DNA from: Tamlana flava
GTDB taxonomy: Bacteria > Bacteroidota > Bacteroidia > Flavobacteriales > Flavobacteriaceae
Direction: 5' to 3'
Assembly: GCF_041287255.1 (NCBI RefSeq)
Contig: NZ_JBGGTX010000004.1
Coordinates: 434,001-498,000, forward strand
DNA length: 64,000 nt
Position numbers and translations under genes: made by a program. This document shows, in pieces, positions 18,726 to 27,458 of the stretch. A model generated the notes under the pieces. It was not told where the DNA came from. It searched no databases and worked only from the letters and a program-made list of their open reading frames with translations. Numbering within the stretch: the first letter of the stretch is position 1; the number at the start of each line of letters is the position of its first letter.

Positions 18726-19529
18726 ATGTCTAAAGTTGTTTTAATCACTGGTGGTTCTTCGGGTATTGGTAAATCTATTGGCGAGTTTTTATCCGAAAAA
18801 GGGTTTTTTGTCTATGGAACCAGCAGAAAACCAGAAAATTATAAAGAGAGCAAGTTTCCAATTTTAGCTATGGATGTAAAGGATAACACCAGTATAAAGA
18901 AGACCGTAGCCACCATTATTGAGAAAGAAGCCAAATTAGATGTTTTGATTAACAACGCTGGTGCTGGAATTACCGGCCCTATTGAAGAATTACCTGAGGC
19001 GGAAATTAAAAACAATTTCGAAACCAATTTTTTTGGTCCTATTAATGTGATAAAAGCTGTGTTGCCACAAATGCGAAAGCAAAATTCGGGTTTGATTATT
19101 AATGTCACCTCTATTGCAGGTTATATGGGATTGCCTTACAGAGGTATTTATAGTGCGAGTAAAGGTGCGTTGGAACTTTTAACAGAAGCGTTTAGAATGG
19201 AACTGAAAGATTTTAACATAAAAATGACCAACGTTGCTCCGGGTGATTTTGCCACCAATATTGCTGCCGGTAGATATCATGCGCCGCTTTTGGAAGATTC
19301 GCCATACAATAAGATATATGGAAAAACCCTTAAATTAATGAATGCTCATGTAGATAGCGGAAGCAATCCTAATTTAATGGCCCATGCTGTTTATAAAATA
19401 ATTAATACCCCAAATCCTAAAGTGCATTATAAAGTCGGGGAGTTTATGCAGAGGTTTTCTATTGTTTTGAAACGAATTTTACCTGATAAAGTTTATGAAA
19501 AACTTTTGATGAACCATTATAAATTGTAA
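18726..19529 (+). CDS. Short-chain dehydrogenase/reductase (SDR)
   Basis: 267 residues from the ATG at 18726; an upstream in-frame TTG at 18696 would only add a non-family extension. It has the classical SDR NAD(P) motif (GGSSGIGKS, residues 9-17), the NNAG motif (NNAGAG), the catalytic Ser in VTSIAG and the YSASK pair, with ~267 residues total. The basic S-R-K after the second strand (YGTSRKPE) favours NADPH. The substrate is not predictable; many close relatives act on fatty-acyl or sterol-like ketones. It is monocistronic, and the next gene converges with a 4-bp gap. Confidence 0.82.
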   Translation: MSKVVLITGGSSGIGKSIGEFLSEKGFFVYGTSRKPENYKESKFPILAMDVKDNTSIKKTVATIIEKEAKLDVLINNAGAGITGPIEELPEAEIKNNFETNFFGPINVIKAVLPQMRKQNSGLIINVTSIAGYMGLPYRGIYSASKGALELLTEAFRMELKDFNIKMTNVAPGDFATNIAAGRYHAPLLEDSPYNKIYGKTLKLMNAHVDSGSNPNLMAHAVYKIINTPNPKVHYKVGEFMQRFSIVLKRILPDKVYEKLLMNHYKL

Positions 19530-19533
19530 CAGG

Positions 19534-20952
19534 CTATTTATTGATTAGACCTAAAAGTTGGTCTTCAAAATAAGAAGAAAATAAATTGGTGTTGCTATCA
19601 ACTATTTTGGAATGCTTGTCCAAAATAATGGTTTTTGTCATAGGGTGTACCGCTAAAATTTCTTTGGCTTCCTTGGCATTTTTAAATTGATATTCGTTGG
19701 CAATATCAAATTTATGGGCATCCAACATCTTTTTGGATTTATCAATACCACATTCATCAATGTTAATGGTTATAAAGTTTACCTCAGGATATTTTTTCTT
19801 CAATTCCCTGAGCTTAAAATGGCTCTCTTTAAAGTGTTCGTAATAAATTCTTGACCAAAAACTAATAGCTGTGGGCTTATTCACCAATGAATTTATGTTG
19901 AGCTCCTGATTGTTATAGTTAACGACATTAATTTCTGGCAGTTTTAAACCATCTCTTAAGTTGTTTAAAGATTTGGCATAACTTACCATAACATTTTTAT
20001 AGTTTTCATTGCCACATTTGGCTAAGTAGGATTTCAAAATAGCATCATTATCATCCTGATTTTTACCTTTTGAGATATAAGCCATGGTAAAATAATACAG
20101 CAAATCATCTTTGATTGTGGTGTTTTTAACCAAGCTGTCAATAAGATATAATCTGTCTAAATTATAACACAAAGATTTTCTGTCAAACGATTTGTCTTCC
20201 GAATGGTTATCGTGCATTTTTAAAGACATATTGCTAACATTATGTCTCAAAAAAGTATTGTAATTGTAATAAGAGCTCAGAAATTCGTCGTTGTAATTGA
20301 CGTCTTTTCTATAATCATAAAAATCGTCTGGCAAAGTTTTTAAAATGGCAGCTTTGTCCTTGCCGTAATGTACAAACGGGTAAACTTCTTTCGCGGAATA
20401 ATAATTATAATTGATGTTTGCTTGAGCAATTTTTTTGAAAAGGTCGGAAGGTTTATACTTTTCATTAAAACTTTCCAAAGCTTCAGCTTTCATGTTTTTT
20501 AGAGAATCAATAAGATGTTGGTAGGTATTGGGGTTTAACTGGCAAAGACGAACAATTTGCTTTTCTTCTTTTTCACTTTCCAAAAAGTCATTGATGAGGT
20601 AGTTGTTTTTTTTGTCTCCATTTCCGGTAAACACCAATGATTCATCAAAATCTAGAGTATTTAGCCTAAAAAGTAAACTATCTTTCGGTTCAAGCAAAAC
20701 CATTTGATATTCTCCGCCATGGCGAAATGTATACAACCCCTGTTGAAGGTCGTTGACTTTATATAAAAACCTATTTCTACCATCAAGTTTGATGGTATCA
20801 ATTATGGCTTCATTTTTAGATAGAACAACGTAATTTGTATTGGGGTTTATAATTTCACCACCAACATAGGCATAATTGATGGCTTCATTATTTTCTTTTT
20901 TACAACCTAAAAATGTGAAAAGCACAAATATTAAGGCATAGAATATCTTCAT
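19534..20952 (-). CDS. Thioredoxin-fold lipoprotein without CxxC
   Basis: About 472 residues from the ATG at 20952. An upstream ATG at 20982 lies inside the -7 promoter element and is therefore unlikely. Lipobox FTFLGC, Cys17. The N-terminal ~110 residues resemble the beta domain found before TlpA-type thioredoxins in Bacteroidota (Y-V-G-G-E-I, DSLLFRLNTLDFDESLVFTG). The centre is helical. Residues 355-472 follow the TlpA/AhpC order (LPEINVVNYNNQELNINSLV, KPTAISFWSRIYYEHF, VNFITINIDE, HPMTKTIILDKHSKIV). Where TlpA has WCxxC, this protein has WSRIYY, so it cannot be a dithiol oxidoreductase. A binding or structural role in the envelope is possible. Confidence 0.7.
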   Translation of the reverse strand: MKIFYALIFVLFTFLGCKKENNEAINYAYVGGEIINPNTNYVVLSKNEAIIDTIKLDGRNRFLYKVNDLQQGLYTFRHGGEYQMVLLEPKDSLLFRLNTLDFDESLVFTGNGDKKNNYLINDFLESEKEEKQIVRLCQLNPNTYQHLIDSLKNMKAEALESFNEKYKPSDLFKKIAQANINYNYYSAKEVYPFVHYGKDKAAILKTLPDDFYDYRKDVNYNDEFLSSYYNYNTFLRHNVSNMSLKMHDNHSEDKSFDRKSLCYNLDRLYLIDSLVKNTTIKDDLLYYFTMAYISKGKNQDDNDAILKSYLAKCGNENYKNVMVSYAKSLNNLRDGLKLPEINVVNYNNQELNINSLVNKPTAISFWSRIYYEHFKESHFKLRELKKKYPEVNFITINIDECGIDKSKKMLDAHKFDIANEYQFKNAKEAKEILAVHPMTKTIILDKHSKIVDSNTNLFSSYFEDQLLGLINK

Positions 20953-20979
20953 AAATCCTTCCTGAGAGTGTTTCTTAAG

Positions 20980-20987
20980 CAAAAGTA
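20980..20987 (-). promoter_or_regulatory. -7 element for the thioredoxin-fold lipoprotein
   Basis: CAAAAGTA on +, i.e. TACTTTTG on -, matches TAnnTTTG. It lies 28 bases upstream of the ATG at 20952. No well-spaced -33 TTTG was found (the nearest is 14 bases away). Confidence 0.5.
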
Positions 20988-21141
20988 TACCATGTATTTA
21001 TCAAATCCTGTTAATGCGCTGTTAAATGTTTCCTAATCAAATAATAGCTTAATAGAAGTAAATAAATTAAAAATGAACAACTTTGCATATCCTTTCTAGA
21101 TTATTTGACCAAAGATTTTTCGTGTAACCAATGTAATTGTC

Positions 21142-21149
21142 TACTTTTG
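21142..21149 (+). promoter_or_regulatory. -7 element for the ABC-F gene
   Basis: TACTTTTG at 21142-21149 matches TAnnTTTG, 21 bases before the start codon. There is no clear -33 element, so this is a partial match. Confidence 0.5.
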
Positions 21150-21170
21150 CAAAAAATTTAAAGACCCTTT

Positions 21171-22796
21171 ATGTTATCTGTATCAAATCTTTCAGTTCAG
21201 TTCGGAAAACGAGTTCTTTTTGATGAAGTAAATACCACCTTTAATAATGGGAACTGTTATGGTATCATTGGTGCCAACGGTTCAGGAAAATCAACGTTTT
21301 TAAAAATTCTTTCAGGAAAACAAGAGCCAACCTCAGGCCATGTGTCTCTGGAAAGTGGTAAGCGTATGTCTGTTCTTGAGCAGAACCACAACCTTTACGA
21401 TGAGTATACAGTTTTGGAAACCGTGTTGATGGGAAACAAGCCCTTGTATAAAATTAAAACGGAGATTGATGCACTTTACGCTGATTATACAGATGAAAAC
21501 GCCGAAAAAATTGGTGAGCTTCAAGTAGAGTTTGAAGAAATGAACGGATGGAATGCCGATAGTGATGCTGCGGCTTTACTGTCAAATTTGGGCATAAAGG
21601 AAGAGTTGCATTATACCATGATGGCCGATTTGGACGGGAAACAAAAAGTACGTGTCCTTTTGGCGCAGGCCTTGTTTGGAAACCCTGATGTATTGATTAT
21701 GGATGAGCCTACTAACGATTTGGATTACGAAACCATTTCATGGTTGGAAAATTTCTTGGCCAATTATGATAATTGTGTAATTGTGGTATCTCACGACCGC
21801 CACTTTTTAGATGCTGTTTGTACGCACGTTTCAGATATCGACTTTGGAAAAATAAACCATTATTCAGGGAACTATTCGTTTTGGTACGAGTCATCTCAAC
21901 TAGCTGCCAAGCAACGTGCACAGCAAAACAAAAAAGCTGAGGAAAAGAAAAAGGAACTTGAAGAATTTATTCGTCGTTTCTCTGCTAACGTGGCTAAAAG
22001 TAAGCAGGCTACTAGTAGAAAGAAAATGATTGACAAGCTTAATATTGCAGATATCAGGCCAACCAGCCGTCGTTATCCGGCCATTATTTTTGAGCGTGAG
22101 CGAGAAGCGGGTGACCAAATATTGAATATTGAAGGTTTGGCAGCTTCCATTGATGGCGATGTTCTGTTTAAGGATATTGATTTAAACCTGGCTAAAGGCG
22201 ATAAAGTGGTTGTGTTTTCACGCGATTCAAGAGCAACAACTGCTTTTTATCAAATCTTAAACGGTAAAGAAAAAGCGGATGCTGGAAAATTTGCTTGGGG
22301 TGTTACGACCACCCAATCTTATTTGCCATTGGATAACAGTGAGTTTTTTAATAACAACCTGAACTTAATTGATTGGTTGCGCCAATGGGCAAAAACCGAA
22401 GAAGAGCGCGAAGAAGTAAATATTCGTGGATTCTTAGGTAAAATGATTTTTAGCGGGGAAGAGGCCTTTAAAAAATCGTCTGTGCTATCTGGTGGTGAAA
22501 AGGTGAGGTGCATGCTTTCACGTATGATGATGATGCGTGCTAATGTATTGCAATTAGACGAGCCAACAAACCATTTGGACTTGGAAAGTATTACGGCGTT
22601 CAATAACTCATTGAAAAATTTTAAAGGCACCGTTTTGTTTACAACACATGACCATGAGTTTGCACAAACCGTTGCCAATAGAGTAGTGGAGCTAACACCA
22701 AATGGCGTCATAGATCGCTATACCACTTTTGACGAGTACATGCAGGATAAAAAAATTAAGGAGCTACGTGATAAAATGTATGCCGTTACGGCTTAA
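21171..22796 (+). CDS. ABC-F family ATPase (YbiT-like)
   Basis: 541 residues with two ATP-binding cassettes and no membrane domain, the mark of ABC-F translation factors. Cassette 1: Walker A GANGSGKS (residues ~34-41) and Walker B VLIMDEPTNDLD. The linker (~235-310) is a charged helix (AKQRAQQNKKAEEKKKELEE). Cassette 2 has signature LSGGEKV and Walker B VLQLDEPTNHLD. Cassette 1 has LDGKQKV where LSGGQ is expected, as in YbiT-type members, and the second Walker A region (VVFSRDSRATTA) is degenerate. Such proteins bind the ribosomal E site and modulate translation. Monocistronic, with a promoter 21 bp upstream; its stop codon directly abuts that of the convergent DUF2007 gene. Confidence 0.85.
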   Translation: MLSVSNLSVQFGKRVLFDEVNTTFNNGNCYGIIGANGSGKSTFLKILSGKQEPTSGHVSLESGKRMSVLEQNHNLYDEYTVLETVLMGNKPLYKIKTEIDALYADYTDENAEKIGELQVEFEEMNGWNADSDAAALLSNLGIKEELHYTMMADLDGKQKVRVLLAQALFGNPDVLIMDEPTNDLDYETISWLENFLANYDNCVIVVSHDRHFLDAVCTHVSDIDFGKINHYSGNYSFWYESSQLAAKQRAQQNKKAEEKKKELEEFIRRFSANVAKSKQATSRKKMIDKLNIADIRPTSRRYPAIIFEREREAGDQILNIEGLAASIDGDVLFKDIDLNLAKGDKVVVFSRDSRATTAFYQILNGKEKADAGKFAWGVTTTQSYLPLDNSEFFNNNLNLIDWLRQWAKTEEEREEVNIRGFLGKMIFSGEEAFKKSSVLSGGEKVRCMLSRMMMMRANVLQLDEPTNHLDLESITAFNNSLKNFKGTVLFTTHDHEFAQTVANRVVELTPNGVIDRYTTFDEYMQDKKIKELRDKMYAVTA

Positions 22797-23033
22797 TTAA
22801 ATTTCCAATTCAGAACTAATATTTTCTACTATTGGCAAGGCTTTTTCGAGTTCATCATTGTGAACCAAGACTTGCTGAATACCTCCACTTTCACCTCCAA
22901 ATAGTGATGTTAAACCAGAATCGGTTTGTTCTTTAACCACGGCAATAATGTCTTCATTTTCCAATGCGGCGACAATACGCTGAGCCGATATATAATCTCC
23001 TGTATAAACCTTAGTGTAGTTTGAGTGTGGCAT
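22797..23033 (-). CDS. DUF2007 domain protein
   Basis: A 78-residue protein matching the putative signal-transducing family DUF2007: YTGDYISAQRIVAALENEDI followed by a middle G-G-x-S-G-G-I and the LVHNDELEKAL segment. These small proteins have a ferredoxin-like alpha/beta fold related to PII-like or GlnB-type modules; no ligand is established. It has no signal peptide. The stop codon abuts that of the ABC-F gene (the shared TTAATTAA at 22793-22800 region carries both stops), so the two 3' ends must overlap as transcripts. Confidence 0.75.
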   Translation of the reverse strand: MPHSNYTKVYTGDYISAQRIVAALENEDIIAVVKEQTDSGLTSLFGGESGGIQQVLVHNDELEKALPIVENISSELEI

Positions 23034-23109
23034 AGCTTTGAATTTTGAAGTTAAGTCTTCTAAATTTACGAAAAAAATTAATTTTTTATAAAGTTTAAGG
23101 GAAGTAAAA

Positions 23110-23901
23110 GTGCTTTTAAGTGGTTATTTCCGTTGCAGATTTCAGTATCTTTATTCTATAATTCCTGTTTTGAAGAATGTCGAGCCCATTTTTTTAATTC
23201 TTGCCCTTTTGGCCGAAATTATTGGCACAGTTGGGGGCTTTGGTTCTTCGGTGTTTTTTGTTCCTATTGCTAATTTTTACTTTAATTTTCAAACGGTTTT
23301 GGGAATTACAGCGCTTTTTCATGTGGTGAGTAATTTGAGCAAAATAGCTCTTTTTAGAAAGGGAATTGATAAAAAACTCATTCTCTATATTGGCATTCCC
23401 GCGGTATTATTTGTGATTGTAGGTGGTATTTTAAGTAAGTACCTCAATACCCAATTTCTGGAAACTATTTTGGGTGTCTTTTTAATATCACTGAGTTTGC
23501 TCTTTTTAATCAAGAAGAACTTAATTGTAAAACCAGAAAAAAAAGAAGCCTTACTTGGTGGATCTTTGTCAGGGTTTATTGCTGGGATTTTGGGAACAGG
23601 TGGTGCCATTCGTGGATTGACCATGGCAGCATTCAACCTAGAGAAAAATGTGTTTATAGCTACGTCGGCAGTTATCGATTTTGGTGTTGATTTTAGCCGA
23701 ACCGTGGTGTATTTCCTCAACGGATTTATAACCAAGGACATCTTGATTTATATCCCTTTTCTCTTTTTTATTGGAATTTTTGGAAGCTATTTGGGCAAGC
23801 TTCTTTTGAAGAAAATTTCACACGAAAATTTTAAAAGATTTTCACTCATATTAATCCTGTTCATCGGGATTGTTACTATTCTCAAGATTTTGGTAAAATA
23901 A
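23110..23901 (+). CDS. TauE/SafE-type sulfite/organosulfonate permease family protein
   Basis: 263 residues from a GTG at 23110, or 243 from an in-frame TTG at 23170; the shorter form is more typical since the family usually begins just before the first membrane segment. There are about eight predicted membrane spans. Family features are the opening GTVGGFGSSVFFVPIANFYF (residues ~41-60) and the repeated half with GTGGAIRGLTMAAFNL. TSUP/TauE proteins move small sulfur-containing or organic anions across the inner membrane; the substrate here is unknown. It lies between the DUF2007 gene (divergent) and pheT (convergent). Confidence 0.75.
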   Translation: MLLSGYFRCRFQYLYSIIPVLKNVEPIFLILALLAEIIGTVGGFGSSVFFVPIANFYFNFQTVLGITALFHVVSNLSKIALFRKGIDKKLILYIGIPAVLFVIVGGILSKYLNTQFLETILGVFLISLSLLFLIKKNLIVKPEKKEALLGGSLSGFIAGILGTGGAIRGLTMAAFNLEKNVFIATSAVIDFGVDFSRTVVYFLNGFITKDILIYIPFLFFIGIFGSYLGKLLLKKISHENFKRFSLILILFIGIVTILKILVK

Positions 23902-23904
23902 AAA

Positions 23905-23941
23905 AGGTTGAATTATATGGCTTTTGCCAACAATTCAACCT
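23905..23941. terminator. Bidirectional terminator between permease gene and pheT
   Basis: AGGTTGAATT (23905-23914) and AATTCAACCT (23932-23941) form a perfect 10-bp stem. An A run precedes it and a T-rich run (TTACTTTTTTT) follows, so it can terminate both convergent transcripts. Confidence 0.8.
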
Positions 23942-23962
23942 CTTACTTTTTTTAGTCTTTTT

Positions 23963-26389
23963 CTATCTCAATTCAGCGCCAAGCTGCTGTTCAAAATTGC
24001 TTTGCAGCTTACTCATTATTTTATCAATTTGCTTGTCGTTAAGCGTTTTGTTTTCGTCTTGAAGTGTAAAGCTAACCGCATAGCTCTTTTTGCCTTTTGG
24101 CAGATTTTTACCTTGGTACACGTCAAAAAGATTAACGTCTTTCAACAATTGCTTTTCGCTTTGTCTGGCTATTTTATAAATGGATTCAAAGGTTACATTA
24201 TCATCCAATAAAAGGGCAAAATCCCGACGTACCTCAGGGTATTTCGGAATATCCTTGAATTTAATCTTGTTGTGTTTTACCATATCCAAAACGGTATCCC
24301 AATTAAAATCGGCATAAATCACTTCTTGGGCAATGTCAAAATACTTTAAAATCGGTTTTTTAACCAAACCGAAATCCACAAGTTTGTTTTTTCCTAAACT
24401 TAAGGTTAAGCCTTCCGAAAACAAATCGTTCACAATTGGGGTTTCATTAAATCTTGAGATACCCAAGCGTTCAAGAATGGAAATAATGGTTCCTTTCATT
24501 AAAAAGAAATCACTTTTTCCGTTGGCCGAATACCAGTTTTCTATGGTTTTATTTCCTGTTATAAAGACCGATAAATGCTTAAATTCCTCTCTTTTGTCGT
24601 TGTAACCATGATAGGTTTTTCCGAATTCAAACAATTTTAAATCGGAACGTTTTCTATTAATGTTAAAAGACACAGCTTCTAAACCAGAGAACAATAAAGA
24701 TTGTCTTAAAACGGACAAATCGTTGCTCAAAGGGTTGAGCATGGTAATGTTATGCTCGTCCTTTAATTGCTCGCTTAACTTTAAATAATTTGGTGTTGTT
24801 AGGGAGTTTGAAAGCATTTCGAAAAAACCTTGTGCCACCAATTGGTTGCCCACAATGTTTTGGATTTTATAATCCTCAAAACGAGTGGTTGCCGAAATGG
24901 AAGCGTTTAGCTTTTCGGTGGTTTTAATGTTGTTATAACCGTACACACGCAAAATTTCCTCAATCACATCAGCTTCGCGTTGCACATCGTTTCTGTAAGC
25001 AGGCACGGTTAAACCAACACCAGCCTCAGTAACGTTGTTCACTTTTATTTCCAATGATGTTAAAATACGCTTGATGATTTCCCTGGGGATTTCTTCTCCA
25101 ATCAGCTTTTTGGCATTTTCAAAACTTAAACGAATCTCAAAATCCTTAATCTTAGTTGAGTAAACATCAATAATATCACTCGTGATTTCGCCTCCGGCAA
25201 TTTCCTGAATCAATAAGGCAGCACGTTTTAAAGCATATTCTGTAATGCTCGGGTCAATACCACGTTCAAACCTAAAGGATGCATCGGTATTAAGGGCGTG
25301 GCGTTTGGCTGTTTTGCGCACACTTACAGGATTGAAATAGGCACTCTCTAAGAAAATGCTCGTTGTGTTTTCGGTAACTCCGGAGTGAATACCACCAAAA
25401 ACCCCAGCAATGCACATCGGTTTTTCAGCATCACAAATCATTAAATCGTCTTCGTGGAGTTCGCGTTCAACACCATCTAAAGTGGTGAACTTTGTACCCG
25501 CTTTCAAGGTTTTAACTTCTATTTTGTTGCCTGCAATTTTAACGGCATCAAAGGCGTGTAATGGCTGGCCTAAATCGTGCAACACGTAATTTGTGGCATC
25601 CACAATATTGTTTATTGGGCTTAAACCAATAGCTTTTAAGCGGTGTTGCAACCAAGCTGGTGATTCCTTAACCTTTAATTTAGAAATGGTAACCCCGCAA
25701 TAGCGTGGGGCCAAATCTTTATTTTTTACATCCACATCTATTTTTAGGGTGCGGTTATCCACACGAAATGCACTCACAGATGGTGTAATTAACTCCAAAT
25801 TGATGTCTTTTTGGATAAGCCCCGCTTTTAAATCGCGGGCCGTTCCCAAATGGCTCATGGCATCGGCGCGGTTTGGAGTTAGGCCGATTTCAAAAACATG
25901 GTCATCTTCAACATCAAAGATATCGGCCGCCAATGTGCCGACCTTAATATCTTCATCCAAAACCATGATGCCATCGTGCGATGTGCCCAAACCAAGTTCA
26001 TCCTCGGCACAAATCATACCGTGGCTTTCCTCGCCTCTAATCTTTCCTTTTTTAATGGTCCATGCTTCGCCTTCTGCAGTATAAAGGGTTGTGCCAATAG
26101 TGGCCACGGGCACTTTTTGGCCCGCAGCAACGTTGGGTGCGCCACATACAATTTGCAACGGTTTGTCAACACCAATGTTTACGGTGGTTATTTTTAACTT
26201 ATCGGCATTTGGGTGTTGGGTGCAGGTTAGTACCTCGCCAATAACCACGCCTTGCAAACCGCCTTTTACCGATTGGTAGGTTTCCAAGCCCTCAACTTCA
26301 AGGCCTAAATCGGTAAGTAATTCGCTGGTTTGTTCTGGTGTCCAATCTGTTTTTAAAAATTGCTTTAACCAGTTATATGAAATTTTCAT
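23963..26389 (-). CDS. pheT: Phenylalanine--tRNA ligase beta subunit
   Basis: 808 residues, normal for the beta subunit. Order: N-terminal PheT module (MKISYNWLKQFL), tRNA-binding OB fold (VVIGEVLTCTQHPNADKLKI, ~residues 48-66), B3/B4 editing domain (CGVTISKLKVKESPAWLQHR onward), B5 domain (~400-475), catalytic-like core, and the C-terminal anticodon-binding fold (YPEVRRDFALLLDDNVTF). With PheS it charges tRNA-Phe in the cytosol. pheS is not next to it in this window, which is common in Bacteroidota. A strong promoter lies 24 bp upstream. Confidence 0.95.
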   Translation of the reverse strand: MKISYNWLKQFLKTDWTPEQTSELLTDLGLEVEGLETYQSVKGGLQGVVIGEVLTCTQHPNADKLKITTVNIGVDKPLQIVCGAPNVAAGQKVPVATIGTTLYTAEGEAWTIKKGKIRGEESHGMICAEDELGLGTSHDGIMVLDEDIKVGTLAADIFDVEDDHVFEIGLTPNRADAMSHLGTARDLKAGLIQKDINLELITPSVSAFRVDNRTLKIDVDVKNKDLAPRYCGVTISKLKVKESPAWLQHRLKAIGLSPINNIVDATNYVLHDLGQPLHAFDAVKIAGNKIEVKTLKAGTKFTTLDGVERELHEDDLMICDAEKPMCIAGVFGGIHSGVTENTTSIFLESAYFNPVSVRKTAKRHALNTDASFRFERGIDPSITEYALKRAALLIQEIAGGEITSDIIDVYSTKIKDFEIRLSFENAKKLIGEEIPREIIKRILTSLEIKVNNVTEAGVGLTVPAYRNDVQREADVIEEILRVYGYNNIKTTEKLNASISATTRFEDYKIQNIVGNQLVAQGFFEMLSNSLTTPNYLKLSEQLKDEHNITMLNPLSNDLSVLRQSLLFSGLEAVSFNINRKRSDLKLFEFGKTYHGYNDKREEFKHLSVFITGNKTIENWYSANGKSDFFLMKGTIISILERLGISRFNETPIVNDLFSEGLTLSLGKNKLVDFGLVKKPILKYFDIAQEVIYADFNWDTVLDMVKHNKIKFKDIPKYPEVRRDFALLLDDNVTFESIYKIARQSEKQLLKDVNLFDVYQGKNLPKGKKSYAVSFTLQDENKTLNDKQIDKIMSKLQSNFEQQLGAELR

Positions 26390-26412
26390 GAATAGATATT
26401 CTTATAAAAGCG

Positions 26413-26443
26413 CAAAGATAAAGTTTTGCGTCAAGCATTCAAA
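26413..26443 (-). promoter_or_regulatory. Promoter of pheT
   Basis: On the - strand: TTTG (26440-26443), 19-base spacer, then TATCTTTG (26413-26420). This is an essentially perfect Bacteroidota promoter. The predicted start is near 26407, giving a leader of under 20 nt. Confidence 0.8.
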
Positions 26444-26509
26444 TATTGGGTTGGGAATTGTTATTACAAATAACCACGTTTCTTATTAACCGAATGCATT
26501 CCGTTTTAC

Positions 26510-27156
26510 TCAATTATAGTAGTTTTTAAAATCAGCGAAAGAAATGAAGTTTAAATTTTGTAGCGCATTGGTTTCCTTCGTTATTTTTTTAGCATATGTT
26601 TTAATGTCATCCGTCATTTTTACCAACAGTTGCGAAATTTTTTTGTTGTTCATGCCTTTCACTTGCTTTAAATGCTCTAAACCAGCCACTCAAGCACTTG
26701 GCGTATCGAAAAGTAAAAGTTGGTTTTGCCCTATTGACTTACCCGAAACATAGTAAGAACGAAACTTGTTTACCGGATTATTAACTGAAAATTTATCCAA
26801 ATAGGTCATGCTCTCTTTTATATCCTCAATTTCGACAATACTTGTGGGCAACATAATAAACACCTTAACTTTTGAAAACTTTTCGTTGTTATTGGACGTA
26901 ATGTTTCCCACATTTTCTATGGATTTGGTAAACGGCATTAAAAATTGCTCAACATAATGTATGGAGAGGATTTCTAGCCGTTTCGCCTTTTTATCAATAC
27001 GCCTTAAAACCAAAAAAAAATGACCAAAATAAGAACGGTAATAATGGATTGATAAACCATGTTGGAAACCTCAAAAAGCCCCGAAGTTAAAACGGCAATA
27101 ACGGCAATAACGGCATATATAATGATATCTTTTATTATGGATAGAATATTGCTCAT
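26510..27156 (-). pseudogene. Two-TM protein with STING-like domain, interrupted by frameshift and stop
   Basis: Read on - from ATG 27156: 50 codons with two membrane helices (IIIYAVIAVIAVLTSG; SIITVLILVIFF), then a TAA (27004-27006). The frame shifts at a T9 run (A9 on +, 27012-27020); adding one T or removing two joins it to the next frame. That frame runs LRRIDKKAKRLEILSIHYVE, then KVKVFIMLPTSIVEIEDIKE, then FRSYYVSG and QLLLFDTPSA, ending in an in-frame TGA (26690-26692). The same frame continues 59 codons (VAGLEHLKQVKG to FADFKNYYN) to a TGA at 26510-26512. The corrected product is ~215 residues. From memory of the family, the order 'helix with Y..xF..P', 'V-x-(I/V)-(L/M)-P..DI', 'L-(T/L)-(I/L)-(Y/F)-D-x-P-(T/S)' and a C-terminal helical part matches the prokaryotic STING domain of TM-STING CBASS effectors. 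Family call is inference; the two lesions are seen directly. No nucleotidyltransferase gene is adjacent. Confidence 0.6.
27091..27115. repeat. 9-bp tandem repeat in the first TM helix of the STING-like gene
   Basis: AACGGCAAT is repeated 2.8 times (27091-27115), encoding the repeated A-V-I triplet of the first membrane helix on the - strand. It is in frame, so copy-number change would lengthen or shorten the helix without a frameshift. Confidence 0.8.
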
Positions 27157-27458
27157 TTTAGATAACCCGTTTTCAATTTTACTTGAATAAAGTTAATCTT
27201 TATTTTTTTATGAAAAGGTGCTGTTCCTAATAGAGGTGAAATACGATGCTATATTAATTTGGAAATAAACTATTATTCTTTTGTAAAAAGTTTGGTTTTT
27301 TTGGATTTATTTCGGGGGTAGCGCTTGACGGTTTGTATGAGATGTGTTTTAATGCATTTTATATTTTGTTGTGGTATCGTTTTCTATTTAACCACTTTTC
27401 AATATATAGGGTCTAAAGAATTTATCATGCTTCCTTTCCATGCGACAATATTGGTAAA
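27157..27458. other. Intergenic stretch upstream of the STING-like gene
   Basis: About 300 bp without a convincing coding frame on either strand. No exact TAnnTTTG element was found on the - strand for the STING-like gene. No remnant of a nucleotidyltransferase (no GS-x10-DxD pattern) could be recognised. Confidence 0.4.

Noticed and set aside
25749..26279. Three overlapping + frames (111, 99 and 62 residues) opposite pheT
   Set aside because: They lie antisense to the conserved tRNA-binding part of PheT and look like shadows.
26544..26753. 69-residue open frame on + over the STING-like gene
   Set aside because: It overlaps the - strand frame that has protein-like, family-like sequence; composition of the + frame is Cys/Phe-rich and random-looking.
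27091..27115. Short tandem repeat considered as a CRISPR fragment
   Set aside because: 9-bp units without spacers, inside a coding frame; no array or cas gene.
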